Assembly: GCA_943323545.2 (NCBI GenBank)
Contig: CALPIE020000002.1
Span: 1 to 62,429, forward strand
Reading direction: 5' to 3'
From: Bifidobacterium breve
GTDB taxonomy: Bacteria; Bacteroidota; Bacteroidia; Flavobacteriales; Flavobacteriaceae
DNA: 62,429 nucleotides
Below, one piece after another: positions 51,529 through 62,429 of the stretch. Each line of letters opens with the position of its first letter. Positions within the stretch are counted from its first letter, which is position 1. The notes beneath the pieces are model-generated. The model saw only the letters and a program-made list of their open reading frames with translations, was not told the DNA's origin and did no database searches. The translations under genes were made by a program, and so were the position numbers.

Positions 51529-51559
51529 ATAAAAAAAAGAGGCGCGTGAGCACCTCTTA
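51529..51559 (-). terminator. Terminator between rpsO and pnp
   Basis: AGAGGTGCTCACGCGCCTCTTTTTTTT on minus strand. Confidence 0.8.
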
Positions 51560-51568
51560 GTGTATGTA

Positions 51569-51838
51569 TTATTTTCTAATACCTAATTCTTTAATTATCT
51601 CACGATATCTATTGATATCTTTTTTCTTCAAGTAATCAAGAAGACTTCTTCTTTTTCCTACCAAAAGAACTAATGAACGCTCGGTATTGTAATCGTGACG
51701 ATTTTTTTTCAAGTGCTCAGTAAGGTGAGTAATTCGGTGTGTGAACAATGCAATTTGTCCTTCAGCAGATCCTGTGTTTTCTGCTTTTCCTCCGTGTTTA
51801 GCGAAGATTTCTGCTTTAACTTCTTTAGTTAAGTACAT
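51569..51838 (-). CDS. rpsO: 30S ribosomal protein S15
   Basis: GSAEGQIALFTHRITHLTEHLKKNRHDYNTERSLVLLVGKRRSLLDYL. Confidence 0.97.
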   Translation of the reverse strand: MYLTKEVKAEIFAKHGGKAENTGSAEGQIALFTHRITHLTEHLKKNRHDYNTERSLVLLVGKRRSLLDYLKKKDINRYREIIKELGIRK

Positions 51839-51944
51839 GCTAATATTATTTTAAATGATTATTATGTATGAATTACGATTTTCATAATTCGTGTGCAAAG
51901 GTAATTTTATTTTTTAAATAGGCAAATAAAAAGAGGAGGTTAAC

Positions 51945-52400
51945 TTAAAATAATTTTGCAACTTCTTGATTTACAAATTCTAAAAACAATTCGTCGGCTT
52001 TAGAAAAGGGATTAATCACATGACTGTCAATATCAATTTGGCCAATATTTTTTTCGTTTACAAAAAGAGGCACCACTATTTCAGATTTTACTGTAAAACT
52101 ACAAGCAATGTAATTATCTTGAGCCGAGACATCAGGAACAACAAAGTTGGCATTCGATTCTGCCACTTGACCACAAATACCTTTTCCGAACGGAATTACT
52201 GTATGATCGGTTTCTGCACCCACATATGGCCCGAGATGTAAGGTTTTATTTTCGTGATTGGCAAAATAAAATCCAACCCAATTGTAATAATCAATGGAGT
52301 CGGACAAAAATTGACATAGATTTTTCAATTTTTTATCTCTATCAGTATTTTGTTCTGATAGAATTGTAATGATGCTGGGTTTTAAACTATCGAAATTCAT
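51945..52400 (-). CDS. GAF domain-containing protein
   Basis: NWVGFYFANHENKTLHLGPYVG...GKGICGQVAES...IGQIDIDSH (fRMsr-like). Confidence 0.88.
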   Translation of the reverse strand: MNFDSLKPSIITILSEQNTDRDKKLKNLCQFLSDSIDYYNWVGFYFANHENKTLHLGPYVGAETDHTVIPFGKGICGQVAESNANFVVPDVSAQDNYIACSFTVKSEIVVPLFVNEKNIGQIDIDSHVINPFSKADELFLEFVNQEVAKLF

Positions 52401-52424
52401 TCGTAAAATTTTTATGCAAAAGTA

Positions 52425-53021
52425 ATGATTGCGCTAACTTACTTTTATATAAATTTGTTAAAAAATATTTTGAAGGAATATATAATTCAATTTAAACCAT
52501 TTTTGCTTTTTTTAAGCAAGTTTTTAGTTTCCTATTTGGTATTGACTTTTTTATACCAATCATTTTTAGAAAAATATGATGTTAAAAACTATGAAGTTGA
52601 TGCGATAACACAATTGGTTGCAGAACAATCAAGTCAAGTATTATCACTTTTTGACAACAATTCATTTATAGTACCGAATTTAATTGAACCTAGTGTAAAA
52701 TTATATTATCACGGAAAATGGGTAGCACGAATTATAGAAGGTTGTAATGCCATAAGTGTTATAATCCTTTTCATTAGTTTTGTAATTGCTTTTACAGGAA
52801 GAATAAAACAAATGATTATTTTTATTCTTTCTGGGATAATCATTATACATGTATTTAATATTTTGAGAATCGTATTACTGAGTATGGCGATTTTTCACTT
52901 TCCAAAATCCCAACATTTTCTTCACGGAGTGATTTTTCCTTTATTTATTTATGGAGTTGTATTTAGTTTATGGGTAATTTGGGTTAATAAATTTTCATTA
53001 TATGTTAAAAAAACTACTTAA
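52425..53021 (+). CDS. xrtF: Exosortase family protein XrtF
   Basis: Multi-TM; EGCNAISV, NILRIVLLS, HGVIFPLF match exosortase Cys/Arg/His motifs. Confidence 0.88.
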   Translation: MIALTYFYINLLKNILKEYIIQFKPFLLFLSKFLVSYLVLTFLYQSFLEKYDVKNYEVDAITQLVAEQSSQVLSLFDNNSFIVPNLIEPSVKLYYHGKWVARIIEGCNAISVIILFISFVIAFTGRIKQMIIFILSGIIIIHVFNILRIVLLSMAIFHFPKSQHFLHGVIFPLFIYGVVFSLWVIWVNKFSLYVKKTT

Positions 53022-53445
53022 TAACAAGCTGAATATTGGTATAGGATTTTTTCTAATGTTGCTTTTAATTGCTATAAGAGCCTTTGAAGACAACTTGTTT
53101 TATGATCCATTTTTGAATTATTACAAAGACAATTTCACCAATTTACCTTTTCCAGTTATAAATCCCATTAAATTATTTTTGAGTTTAGGATTTCGATATT
53201 ATTTGAACTCAATAATTTCATTGGCTTTTTTGTATTTAATATTTAAGGATTCTAAAATAGTTAAGTTTTCCACTTTTCTTTATATTTTATTTGGAAGTAT
53301 ATTAATGATTAGCTTCTTTTTTGTACTTTTAAAATTGGGCGAAAACAATAAAATGTCCTTGTTTTACATTAGAAGATTTATTATTCAACCTATTTTTCTA
53401 ATTTTATTTATTCCCGCCTTTTATTATCAGAAAAGAATCAGTTGA
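53002..53445 (+). CDS. Exosortase F system-associated membrane protein
   Basis: Overlaps xrtF by 20 bp; multi-TM; typical partner position. Confidence 0.8.
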   Translation: MLKKLLNNKLNIGIGFFLMLLLIAIRAFEDNLFYDPFLNYYKDNFTNLPFPVINPIKLFLSLGFRYYLNSIISLAFLYLIFKDSKIVKFSTFLYILFGSILMISFFFVLLKLGENNKMSLFYIRRFIIQPIFLILFIPAFYYQKRIS

Positions 53446-53502
53446 TTTTTTTTGTACCTTTAATACATATTTCAGCTCAATTGAAAACTTAATTATTAAG
53501 AG

Positions 53503-54333
53503 ATGAAAGTAGTTAAATATTCGGGTAATATTGTAGATTTTGAAATTGATAAACTAAAAAGATCGTTACTAAAATCAGGAGCGAGTTCAATAGTTGTAGC
53601 AGATATTTTAAATAAAATTCAAAGTCAAATTTACGATGGAATTACTACAAAAAAAATCTACAAAATGGCATTTAGTTTGCTGAAAAAAGCATCCAATTCA
53701 CATGCAGCAAGATATAACTTACGGGCAGCAATTGAATTACTCGGGCCTGATGGATTTTTCTTTGAGAAATTCATTGCACGTTTATTTATATCAGAAAACT
53801 ATGAAGCTAAAACTAATCTAATTCTACAAGGAAAATGTATTCCTCATGAAATTGATGTAGCAATAAAAAAAGAGAATCAAATTGCTATGATTGAATGTAA
53901 ATTTCATGGGAAAAGAGACACAGTTTCTGATGTAAAAGTTCCTATGTATATTCTGTCTAGGTTTAATGATTTAAAAGATGAAAAGCATTCTATTTTTACC
54001 AAAAATGATATCATTACAAAATGTTGGATTGTAACTAATAATCGATTTACTTCAGATGCAACGGTTTTCGGAAATTGTATTGGCATTAATTTATTAAGTT
54101 GGGATTATCCTAAAAACAATAATTTAAGAAGCAAAATAGATAGTCAACAGCTTTATCCTGTTACTTGCTTGACTACTTTATCATTAACAGAAAAAGACAA
54201 ATTATTAATTTTAGAAATCATTTTAGCAACCGAAATTGAAAACAATATTGAATCTTTGGAAAGAATTGGATTAAGTCCAAATAGGATTAAAAATGTACTA
54301 AAAGAAGTTTCGGAATTGTGTAATTATTTATAG
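53503..54333 (+). CDS. ATP-cone domain fused to PD-(D/E)XK (Mrr-like) nuclease domain
   Basis: MKVVKYSGNIVDFEIDKLKRSLLKSGAS ATP cone; EIDVAIKKENQIAMIECKFH nuclease motif. Confidence 0.8.
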   Translation: MKVVKYSGNIVDFEIDKLKRSLLKSGASSIVVADILNKIQSQIYDGITTKKIYKMAFSLLKKASNSHAARYNLRAAIELLGPDGFFFEKFIARLFISENYEAKTNLILQGKCIPHEIDVAIKKENQIAMIECKFHGKRDTVSDVKVPMYILSRFNDLKDEKHSIFTKNDIITKCWIVTNNRFTSDATVFGNCIGINLLSWDYPKNNNLRSKIDSQQLYPVTCLTTLSLTEKDKLLILEIILATEIENNIESLERIGLSPNRIKNVLKEVSELCNYL

Positions 54334-54338
54334 AAATC

Positions 54339-55694
54339 ATGAAAGTTAAATTCATTGGAGGAGCAGGAACAGTGACAGGTTCAAAAACATTAATAGAAAG
54401 TAACGGAATTCGAATTCTTATTGATTGTGGTTTGTTTCAACGCATCAAACCTTTGCGGGAACTTAATTGGGAGGCTTTACCTATTTTACCTTCAACAATA
54501 GATTTTGTTTTGCTTACACACGGACATTTGGATCATTGCGGATGGTTACCAAAATTGATAAATCAAGGGTTTGAAGGTAAAATATATTGTACTAGTCCTA
54601 CAAAAGATATTGCAAAATTAATTTTGTTAGATAGCGCAAAAATTCAAGAAGAAGATGCTAATAAAGCCAATGAAAATAACTATTCCAAACATGAAATTGC
54701 CGAACCACTTTATACTGTTAATCAAGCAGAAATGGTTTTTCCTCATTTTAGAGTTATAAAAGAAAATGAAATATTTCAATTAGATGCTGAAATTTCAGCA
54801 GTTTTTACTAATGCTGGACATATTTTAGGTGCTTGTACAATAGAATTGAAAATAGAAAATAAATTTTTAGTTTTTTCAGGTGATATTGGTCGAGATAATG
54901 ACGATCTAATGTATCCGCCTACAAAACCTAAAAGAGCCGATTATGTATTTTTAGAAAGCACCTATGGAAACCGAATCCATCCAGATGAAAACGTAAAATT
55001 ATTATTAGAAGCCTATGTAAATACGACTTATCAAAAAGGAGGAACAGTAATTATTCCAAGTTTTGCCGTTGAACGTGCGCAAACAATAATGTACTTGTTA
55101 TGGCAATTGAAAGAAGAAGGAAAACTACCAAACATCCCTTTTATTATAGACACGCCAATGGGAATTAGTGTTTTGAATATTTTTGAAAATAATAAAAAGT
55201 GGCATAAATTAAGTAATGAAGATTGTGTAGCAATGTGTAAAATGTTTTCGATGATTTCTGATTATCAAGAAACAATAAATGTTATTTTTAACAATCAACC
55301 AAAAGTAGTTATTGCAGCAAGCGGAATGGTTACAGGAGGCAGGGTTTTAAGTTATTTTGAAAAATATATAGGTTTACCTGAAACCACAATAATTATTGTT
55401 GGTTTTCAAGCAGAAGGAACTCGCGGGAGAAAATTATTGGAAGGAGCTAAAGACATCAAAATACACGGAAAATATTATGATGTGCATGCGAATATTGTTG
55501 AAATTGAAGGTTTGTCTGCTCATGGAGATCAAAATGACTTATTGAATTGGCTTTCTGTATTGGAAACAAAACCAAAAAAAATATTTTTAGTTCATGGAGA
55601 AAATCAACCTGCCGATGAACTTCGAATTAAAATTAATGAAAAATACGGTTTTAATTGTGTAATTCCCTTAATGGGGCAAGAGTATGATCTGTAA
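54339..55694 (+). CDS. MBL-fold beta-CASP ribonuclease/nuclease
   Basis: GGAGTVTGSKTLIE, LTHGHLDHCGWLP, ASGMVTGGRVL, VEGLSAHGDQ. Confidence 0.93.
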   Translation: MKVKFIGGAGTVTGSKTLIESNGIRILIDCGLFQRIKPLRELNWEALPILPSTIDFVLLTHGHLDHCGWLPKLINQGFEGKIYCTSPTKDIAKLILLDSAKIQEEDANKANENNYSKHEIAEPLYTVNQAEMVFPHFRVIKENEIFQLDAEISAVFTNAGHILGACTIELKIENKFLVFSGDIGRDNDDLMYPPTKPKRADYVFLESTYGNRIHPDENVKLLLEAYVNTTYQKGGTVIIPSFAVERAQTIMYLLWQLKEEGKLPNIPFIIDTPMGISVLNIFENNKKWHKLSNEDCVAMCKMFSMISDYQETINVIFNNQPKVVIAASGMVTGGRVLSYFEKYIGLPETTIIIVGFQAEGTRGRKLLEGAKDIKIHGKYYDVHANIVEIEGLSAHGDQNDLLNWLSVLETKPKKIFLVHGENQPADELRIKINEKYGFNCVIPLMGQEYDL

Positions 55695-55743
55695 AGATTT
55701 AACAAACTATTTAATTAAATTATTAGTAATTGATTATCTTTGC

Positions 55744-56166
55744 ATGATGCAATTTAAAAAACACATAAGTTTATTTATCGCTTTAATTCTGTTAGTTTCT
55801 AACTCAGGATTAGCTTTTAATGTGCATTTTTGTGAAGGTAAAATTGCTTCTATTTCTTCTATATTCTCAAAAGAAGAAGTATGTAAAATGCTCATAAAAA
55901 AAGAAAAAGCATGTTGTGTAAAACTAGAATCATCCCATAAAAAATGTTGTTCAGATAAAAAAGTAAATCTAAAAAACAAAACTGAAAAAAGTATTATTAA
56001 AACTATTTCGTTTGATTTAGATTCATTTTATTTTTGTTTACAAAGGGAGTTAAAAATTAATAATTTTACACAACCTAGTTACAATTATTCAAATGTTGGT
56101 TATTCCTTTAATGCCAATGCACCACCACTCTATAAACTCTATTGCCAATTCACTTTATTTGGATAA
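55744..56166 (+). CDS. HYC_CC_PP family-like small Cys-rich exported protein
   Basis: FNVHFCEGKI...KACCVKLESSHKKCCSDKK; Met at 55744. Confidence 0.75.
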   Translation: MMQFKKHISLFIALILLVSNSGLAFNVHFCEGKIASISSIFSKEEVCKMLIKKEKACCVKLESSHKKCCSDKKVNLKNKTEKSIIKTISFDLDSFYFCLQRELKINNFTQPSYNYSNVGYSFNANAPPLYKLYCQFTLFG

Positions 56167-56223
56167 AAATTAATGTTTTTCATAGTTAGAAATAAACAAT
56201 AAAAACATTAATAAAACTAAAGT

Positions 56224-58230
56224 ATGAATAAAATATCAATATTTATAATATTGTTGTTTTCAACTGTAACTTTTTCACAAGAAAAATTAGAAGAAGTTAA
56301 AGTGGAAACCAAAAAAAAGGGACTAAAAAAATCACTTTCATTAACGGCTAATACGACATTAGTAACGAGTAAAGAATTGCTTAAAGCTGCTTGTTGCAAC
56401 TTGGCTGAAAGTTTTGAAACCAATCCTTCCATTGATGTCAATTTCTCGGATGCCTTAACAGGAACCAAACAAATCAAAATGTTAGGTTTAACTAGCCCGT
56501 ATTTAATGATCACAGAAGAAAATATTCCTTCAGTTAGAGGCGCATCTCAAGCGTATGGATTATCATTTACACCAGGAACTTGGATTGAAAGTATCCAAAT
56601 TACAAAAGGTGCCGGAAGCGTAGTAAACGGCTACGAAAGTATTTCAGGGCAAATCAATACAGAATTAATTAAACCACTAAATGATATCCCGTTTTTTTTA
56701 AACGCTTATGGATCAACTGATTCTAGATATGAATTGAATACCCATTTCAATAAAAAAGTATCCGATAATTGGGCGACCAGTTTATACATTCATGGCAATA
56801 CGCGCGTGAAAAAAAACGATATGAATGATGATGGATTTTTAGACAATCCATTAGGTAAACAAATCAATTTAGTTAACCGTTGGCAATATTCTAATCAAGA
56901 AACAGGTTGGGTTTCATTCATCAATTTCAAATATATGAAAGATGAAAAACAAACAGGTGAATATGATTTTAATCCAGACATAGATAAATTAACTACAAAT
57001 TATTGGGGTTCTGAAATCAATACAGAACGATTTGATTTTACGTCTAAAATTGGTTATGTTTTTAAAGATATGCCTTATCAAAGTATTGGTTTTCAAAACG
57101 CATTCAGCAATCACAATCAGGATTCGTATTTTGGTTTGAATCAATATGATATCAAACAGCAAAGTTATTATTCGAATTTAATTTTCAATTCAATTATAAA
57201 CAATACTAGAAACAAGTTTACAACAGGATTGAATTTTACCTATGATAAATATTCTGAGTTTGTTTTTCTAAATAATGTAAGTAGAATTGATAATTCTGTG
57301 GGCGCTTTCTTTGAATATACTTTTGATGATAATGACAAGTTTAGTTTTATTCTTGGCGGAAGACTAGATTATCACAATCGATTAGGAACATTTGTCACAC
57401 CAAGATTACACATTAGATACAATCCTTGGGAAAAAGCAGTAGTTCGATTCTCAGCAGGAAGAGGCAAACGGGCAGCTAATATTTATGCCGAAAACCAACA
57501 ACTTTTTGGAAGCTCAAGATTATTTACAATTTTAGATACCAATGGTAAAATATACGGATTGAATCCAGAAATTGCTTGGAATTACGGTTTTAGTTTTACC
57601 CAAAACTTTTTCCTTTTCGGGAAAAGTGCAGATGTAACTTTAGATTTCTATCGAACCGATTTTCAAAATCAAGCTATTGTAGATGTAATGCAAAGTCCAC
57701 AACAAGTTTTATTTTACAATCTTAAAGGAAATTCTTATGCCAATAGTTTGCAACTCGATTTTAATTATGAAATAGTTAAACATCTTAATTTGAGAACTGC
57801 TTATAAATATTACGACATTTCAACTGATTATCTTTCGGGTAGTTTTCAAAGACCATTACAAGCCAAACATCGTTTGTTTGGAAATATAGAATATGCAACG
57901 CATATTAGTGATAAAGGGCAACAATGGCGTTTGGATGCTACGATAAATTGGTTAGGAAAACAATTATTACCCAATACTGCTTCTAATCCAGTTAATGATA
58001 GATTGCCCGAGTTTTCACCTTCCTTTTCTACTTTTAATATGCAAATTACAGCACAGCAATCGAGTACTTTAGAATTCTATTTTGGTGGAGAAAACATTGG
58101 AAATTACCGACAAAGTAAAGCGATAATAGGACAACATAATCCTTTTGGGACTAATTTTGATACCTCTATAGTTTATGCGCCTGTTTTTGGACAAATGTTT
58201 TATGCCGGATTGCGTTTTAAGATTAAATAA
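56224..58230 (+). CDS. TonB-dependent receptor
   Basis: Plug-like LKMLGLTSPYLMITEENIPSVRG region and C-terminal barrel. Confidence 0.92.
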   Translation: MNKISIFIILLFSTVTFSQEKLEEVKVETKKKGLKKSLSLTANTTLVTSKELLKAACCNLAESFETNPSIDVNFSDALTGTKQIKMLGLTSPYLMITEENIPSVRGASQAYGLSFTPGTWIESIQITKGAGSVVNGYESISGQINTELIKPLNDIPFFLNAYGSTDSRYELNTHFNKKVSDNWATSLYIHGNTRVKKNDMNDDGFLDNPLGKQINLVNRWQYSNQETGWVSFINFKYMKDEKQTGEYDFNPDIDKLTTNYWGSEINTERFDFTSKIGYVFKDMPYQSIGFQNAFSNHNQDSYFGLNQYDIKQQSYYSNLIFNSIINNTRNKFTTGLNFTYDKYSEFVFLNNVSRIDNSVGAFFEYTFDDNDKFSFILGGRLDYHNRLGTFVTPRLHIRYNPWEKAVVRFSAGRGKRAANIYAENQQLFGSSRLFTILDTNGKIYGLNPEIAWNYGFSFTQNFFLFGKSADVTLDFYRTDFQNQAIVDVMQSPQQVLFYNLKGNSYANSLQLDFNYEIVKHLNLRTAYKYYDISTDYLSGSFQRPLQAKHRLFGNIEYATHISDKGQQWRLDATINWLGKQLLPNTASNPVNDRLPEFSPSFSTFNMQITAQQSSTLEFYFGGENIGNYRQSKAIIGQHNPFGTNFDTSIVYAPVFGQMFYAGLRFKIK

Positions 58231-58260
58231 CAAAAATCAATTACAATAAAAAATAAAAAA

Positions 58261-58632
58261 ATGAAAAATACTATTATAATACTATTGCTAACTTTTGTTG
58301 GATTTTCAACACAAGCTCAAGATACCCGAGGCGGAGCCGAATTGAGCGGAGCTAAAAAAAATAAAAATGCCAAATATAATATCGAGGTAAATGGCAACTG
58401 TGAAATGTGTAAAAAAAGAATTGAGAAAGCCGCTTTTTCTGTAAAAGGAGTAAAAAGCGCCGATTGGCATATCGATGATCATAACTTACTTTTGTTCATT
58501 AACGAAGAAAAATGTTCGGCTATAGATGTTAAAAAAGCGATTGCAAAAGTCGGTCATGACACTGATGAAGTTAAAGCTACAGATGATCAATACAATACAC
58601 TACATGGTTGTTGTTTGTATGAGAGAAAATAA
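58261..58632 (+). CDS. Secreted heavy-metal-associated (HMA) domain protein
   Basis: NGNCEMCKKRIEKAAFSVKGVKSADW; signal peptide. Confidence 0.88.
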   Translation: MKNTIIILLLTFVGFSTQAQDTRGGAELSGAKKNKNAKYNIEVNGNCEMCKKRIEKAAFSVKGVKSADWHIDDHNLLLFINEEKCSAIDVKKAIAKVGHDTDEVKATDDQYNTLHGCCLYERK

Positions 58633-58701
58633 AAAGATATTAATTGTATCAAAGCATAATTATCATTACTTTCACGTCCTTAAAATATATTTAAAACAGT
58701 T

Positions 58702-59379
58702 ATGACTAATTTTGACTGGAAACAGCTTTTTAACCCTGAGTTTTACATCTTATTAGAGTTTAGTGGAATTAAAATAGGATTATATGTAATTCTATTTATC
58801 ATTTTTGCAGAAACAGGTTTGCTAGCAGGATTTTTTCTGCCTGGAGATAGTTTGCTTTTTCTTTGTGGAATATACAGCGAATTGTTAATGCGTGAATTTT
58901 CTACTGGAAACGATTTTTTAAATGTTATAATCTTAGCTGTTTTAGTTTCAATTATGGGAATTTTAGGAAACATGACAGGTTATTGGTTCGGCAAAAAAAG
59001 CGGAAGTTATTTATTTAAAAAAGAAGATAACTTTCTTTTTAAGAAAAAATATTTGTATCAATCGAAAGATTTTTTTGATAAATACGGAAATAAAGCAATT
59101 GTTTTTGCTCGATTTTTACCCATTTTAAGAACATTCGCACCAGTTGTTGCTGGAATTGTAGAAATGAATAAAAAACAATTTATGTTTTACAATATAGTTG
59201 GTTCTATTTTGTGGTCATTCACTATGATTTTAGCAGGACATTACTTGTATGAGCTTTTTTTAAATCATTTTCAAATTGATTTAAAACATTATATCGAGTA
59301 CATCGTAATAGGTATAATATTGATTTCTACATTTCCAGTACTTTGGAAAATTTTCAAGAAAAAAGTTCATATAGATTAA
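58702..59379 (+). CDS. DedA family membrane protein
   Basis: FAETGLLAGFFLPGDSLLF, FARFLPILRTFAPVVAG. Confidence 0.93.
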   Translation: MTNFDWKQLFNPEFYILLEFSGIKIGLYVILFIIFAETGLLAGFFLPGDSLLFLCGIYSELLMREFSTGNDFLNVIILAVLVSIMGILGNMTGYWFGKKSGSYLFKKEDNFLFKKKYLYQSKDFFDKYGNKAIVFARFLPILRTFAPVVAGIVEMNKKQFMFYNIVGSILWSFTMILAGHYLYELFLNHFQIDLKHYIEYIVIGIILISTFPVLWKIFKKKVHID

Positions 59380-59395
59380 TTAAATAAAATGTAAA

Positions 59396-59428
59396 AACCG
59401 CTTCATCATTGATAAAGCGGTTTTATTT
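59396..59428. terminator. Bidirectional terminator between DedA gene and groEL
   Basis: AAACCGCTTCATCATTGATAAAGCGGTTTTATTTT. Confidence 0.8.
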
Positions 59429-59444
59429 TATTTATAAATTTATT

Positions 59445-61393
<1,949 letters not shown>

Positions 61394-61521
61394 AATTGTA
61401 TTAATTAAGTAGTTGTTTTTTTTTGACATTAAGCAATTGACAGAAATTGTGCCATTAGCTTAAAACTGACATATTTTCAGCGACGATTTGGAATGTTACC
61501 AAAAGGTATGACGAAAATTAG

Positions 61522-61584
61522 CTAGCCCTGACAGCGAGGATGCCGATTTTTTTCGGCAGGAACAATGGCAGGAATATGGATTGC
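61522..61584 (-). repeat. Dispersed structured repeat, copy B
   Basis: Reverse complement GCAATCCATATTCCTGC...TGCCGAAAAAAATCGGCA...GTCAGGGCTAG; same ends as copy A. Confidence 0.75.
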
Positions 61585-61687
61585 TGATTAAGCCCAAGCC
61601 AATGCTTCGCCAGTTCGCTCTGCTCGTGCCGCTTCAAATAAAGAAAGTTATCTAAAACGATCCCGAAACTTCGGGACAGATTAAACA

Positions 61688-61715
61688 AAAAATCCCGAAA
61701 AAATTCGGGATTGAT
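61688..61715 (-). terminator. Terminator after secG
   Basis: AATCCCGAAAAAATTCGGGATT. Confidence 0.75.
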
Positions 61716-61732
61716 TTTATAAAATGAAAATA

Positions 61733-62095
61733 TTATTTTTTATCTGCAGCAGCAGGTGTAGCAGCAGGTTTGTCAGTTGCTTTTGATGGAGTTGCTTTTG
61801 CCGGTGTTTCAGTTTTTGCTGGTGTTGTTGTATCGTCAAATACTTTTGAACTGTTGTCATTTAAACTTCCAGAAAAGCTTAGGCTTGAAAGCAATACTAA
61901 AACGATTAATACTGCAGCTAAAGTCCAAGTGCTTTTATCTAAAAAGTCACTTGTTTTTTGAACACCACCTAGCATTTGTGAACCACCAACTGATGAATCT
62001 AAACCACCACCTTTAGGGTTTTGCACCATAATTACGATTATTAATAAGAAACAAACGATTGTTATTAATACTAAAAAAATTGAAAATGTACTCAT
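61733..62095 (-). CDS. secG: Preprotein translocase subunit SecG
   Basis: VIMVQNPKGGGLDSSVGGSQMLGGVQKTSDFLDKSTW. Confidence 0.93.
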   Translation of the reverse strand: MSTFSIFLVLITIVCFLLIIVIMVQNPKGGGLDSSVGGSQMLGGVQKTSDFLDKSTWTLAAVLIVLVLLSSLSFSGSLNDNSSKVFDDTTTPAKTETPAKATPSKATDKPAATPAAADKK

Positions 62096-62098
62096 TGC

Positions 62099-62429
62099 TT
62101 AACTATTATTATTTTGTTGTAAATTTTTTATATCTAAAATTCGGTGTGCAAAGAAACTACTTTTTTCTGGATATTTCAAAATTAAAATTTCATATGCTTG
62201 AATTGCTTTAGAATATTTTTTTTGTTCCAAATAAACTTTTGCCAAAGTTTCGGTCATTAAATAAGATCTATCTTCAAAAACAAGCTCAGATAAAACGGGA
62301 TTTATTTCTTTATTTATTGGAGGAATTTTAGGATTATTTTCTATAAATTTATCTATTATCGCAGCTTTTTTCTGTCTTTCTGTTTCTTCAAATGATGTTT
62401 CTCTTCTTTCAATTGGTTTGAATCGTGAG
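62099..62429 (-). CDS. Tetratricopeptide-like protein, C-terminal part (runs off window end)
   Basis: Minus strand open frame ending TLAKVYLEQKKYSKAIQAYEILILKYPEKSSFFAHRILDIKNLQQNNNS*. Confidence 0.7.
   Translation of the reverse strand, partial: SRFKPIERRETSFEETERQKKAAIIDKFIENNPKIPPINKEINPVLSELVFEDRSYLMTETLAKVYLEQKKYSKAIQAYEILILKYPEKSSFFAHRILDIKNLQQNNNS

Overview
This is a chromosomal window from a low-GC Bacteroidota genome, almost certainly Flavobacterium-like. Evidence: TAnnTTTG promoters, gldB/gldC, XrtF, a T9SS sorting domain and the flavobacterial dcw layout. It holds a complete mraZ-rsmH-ftsL-ftsI-murE-mraY-murD-ftsW-murG-murC-ftsQ-ftsA-ftsZ cluster (28.9-44.8 kb), housekeeping genes (gpmI, dnaG, nadE, engB, rlmN, rpe, rpoD-type sigma, pnp, rpsO, groES/groEL, secG), two tRNAs (Gly-TCC, Arg-TCG), two L,D-transpeptidases, an ECF sigma operon, an XrtF exosortase pair, an ATP-cone/PD-(D/E)XK nuclease + beta-CASP pair, and a Cys-rich metal-transport-like cassette. 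The most unusual signals are non-coding or small. (1) A dispersed module of about 30 nt, built as ACCCGA + a small stem with a 3-nt loop and variable stem sequence + GAAyTGrGCGaAGC. It has an internal filled/empty comparison near 48.0-48.2 kb showing two indels of exactly 30 nt, and it also lies in the same reading frame inside two unrelated secreted proteins just after their signal peptides. (2) A remnant integrative element at tRNA-Gly with perfect 47-bp att repeats and an exchanged terminator, followed by a 97-bp tandem array carrying the tRNA 3' end; a similar tail-plus-hairpin array follows tRNA-Arg. (3) An in-frame TAA in pnp and an A10 frameshift in an L,D-transpeptidase gene. (4) A DnaG whose four zinc-ligand positions are all substituted. 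(5) A MraZ operator-like repeat array and locus-specific short repeats in the dcw spacers. All calls come from reading the sequence; no database search was run.
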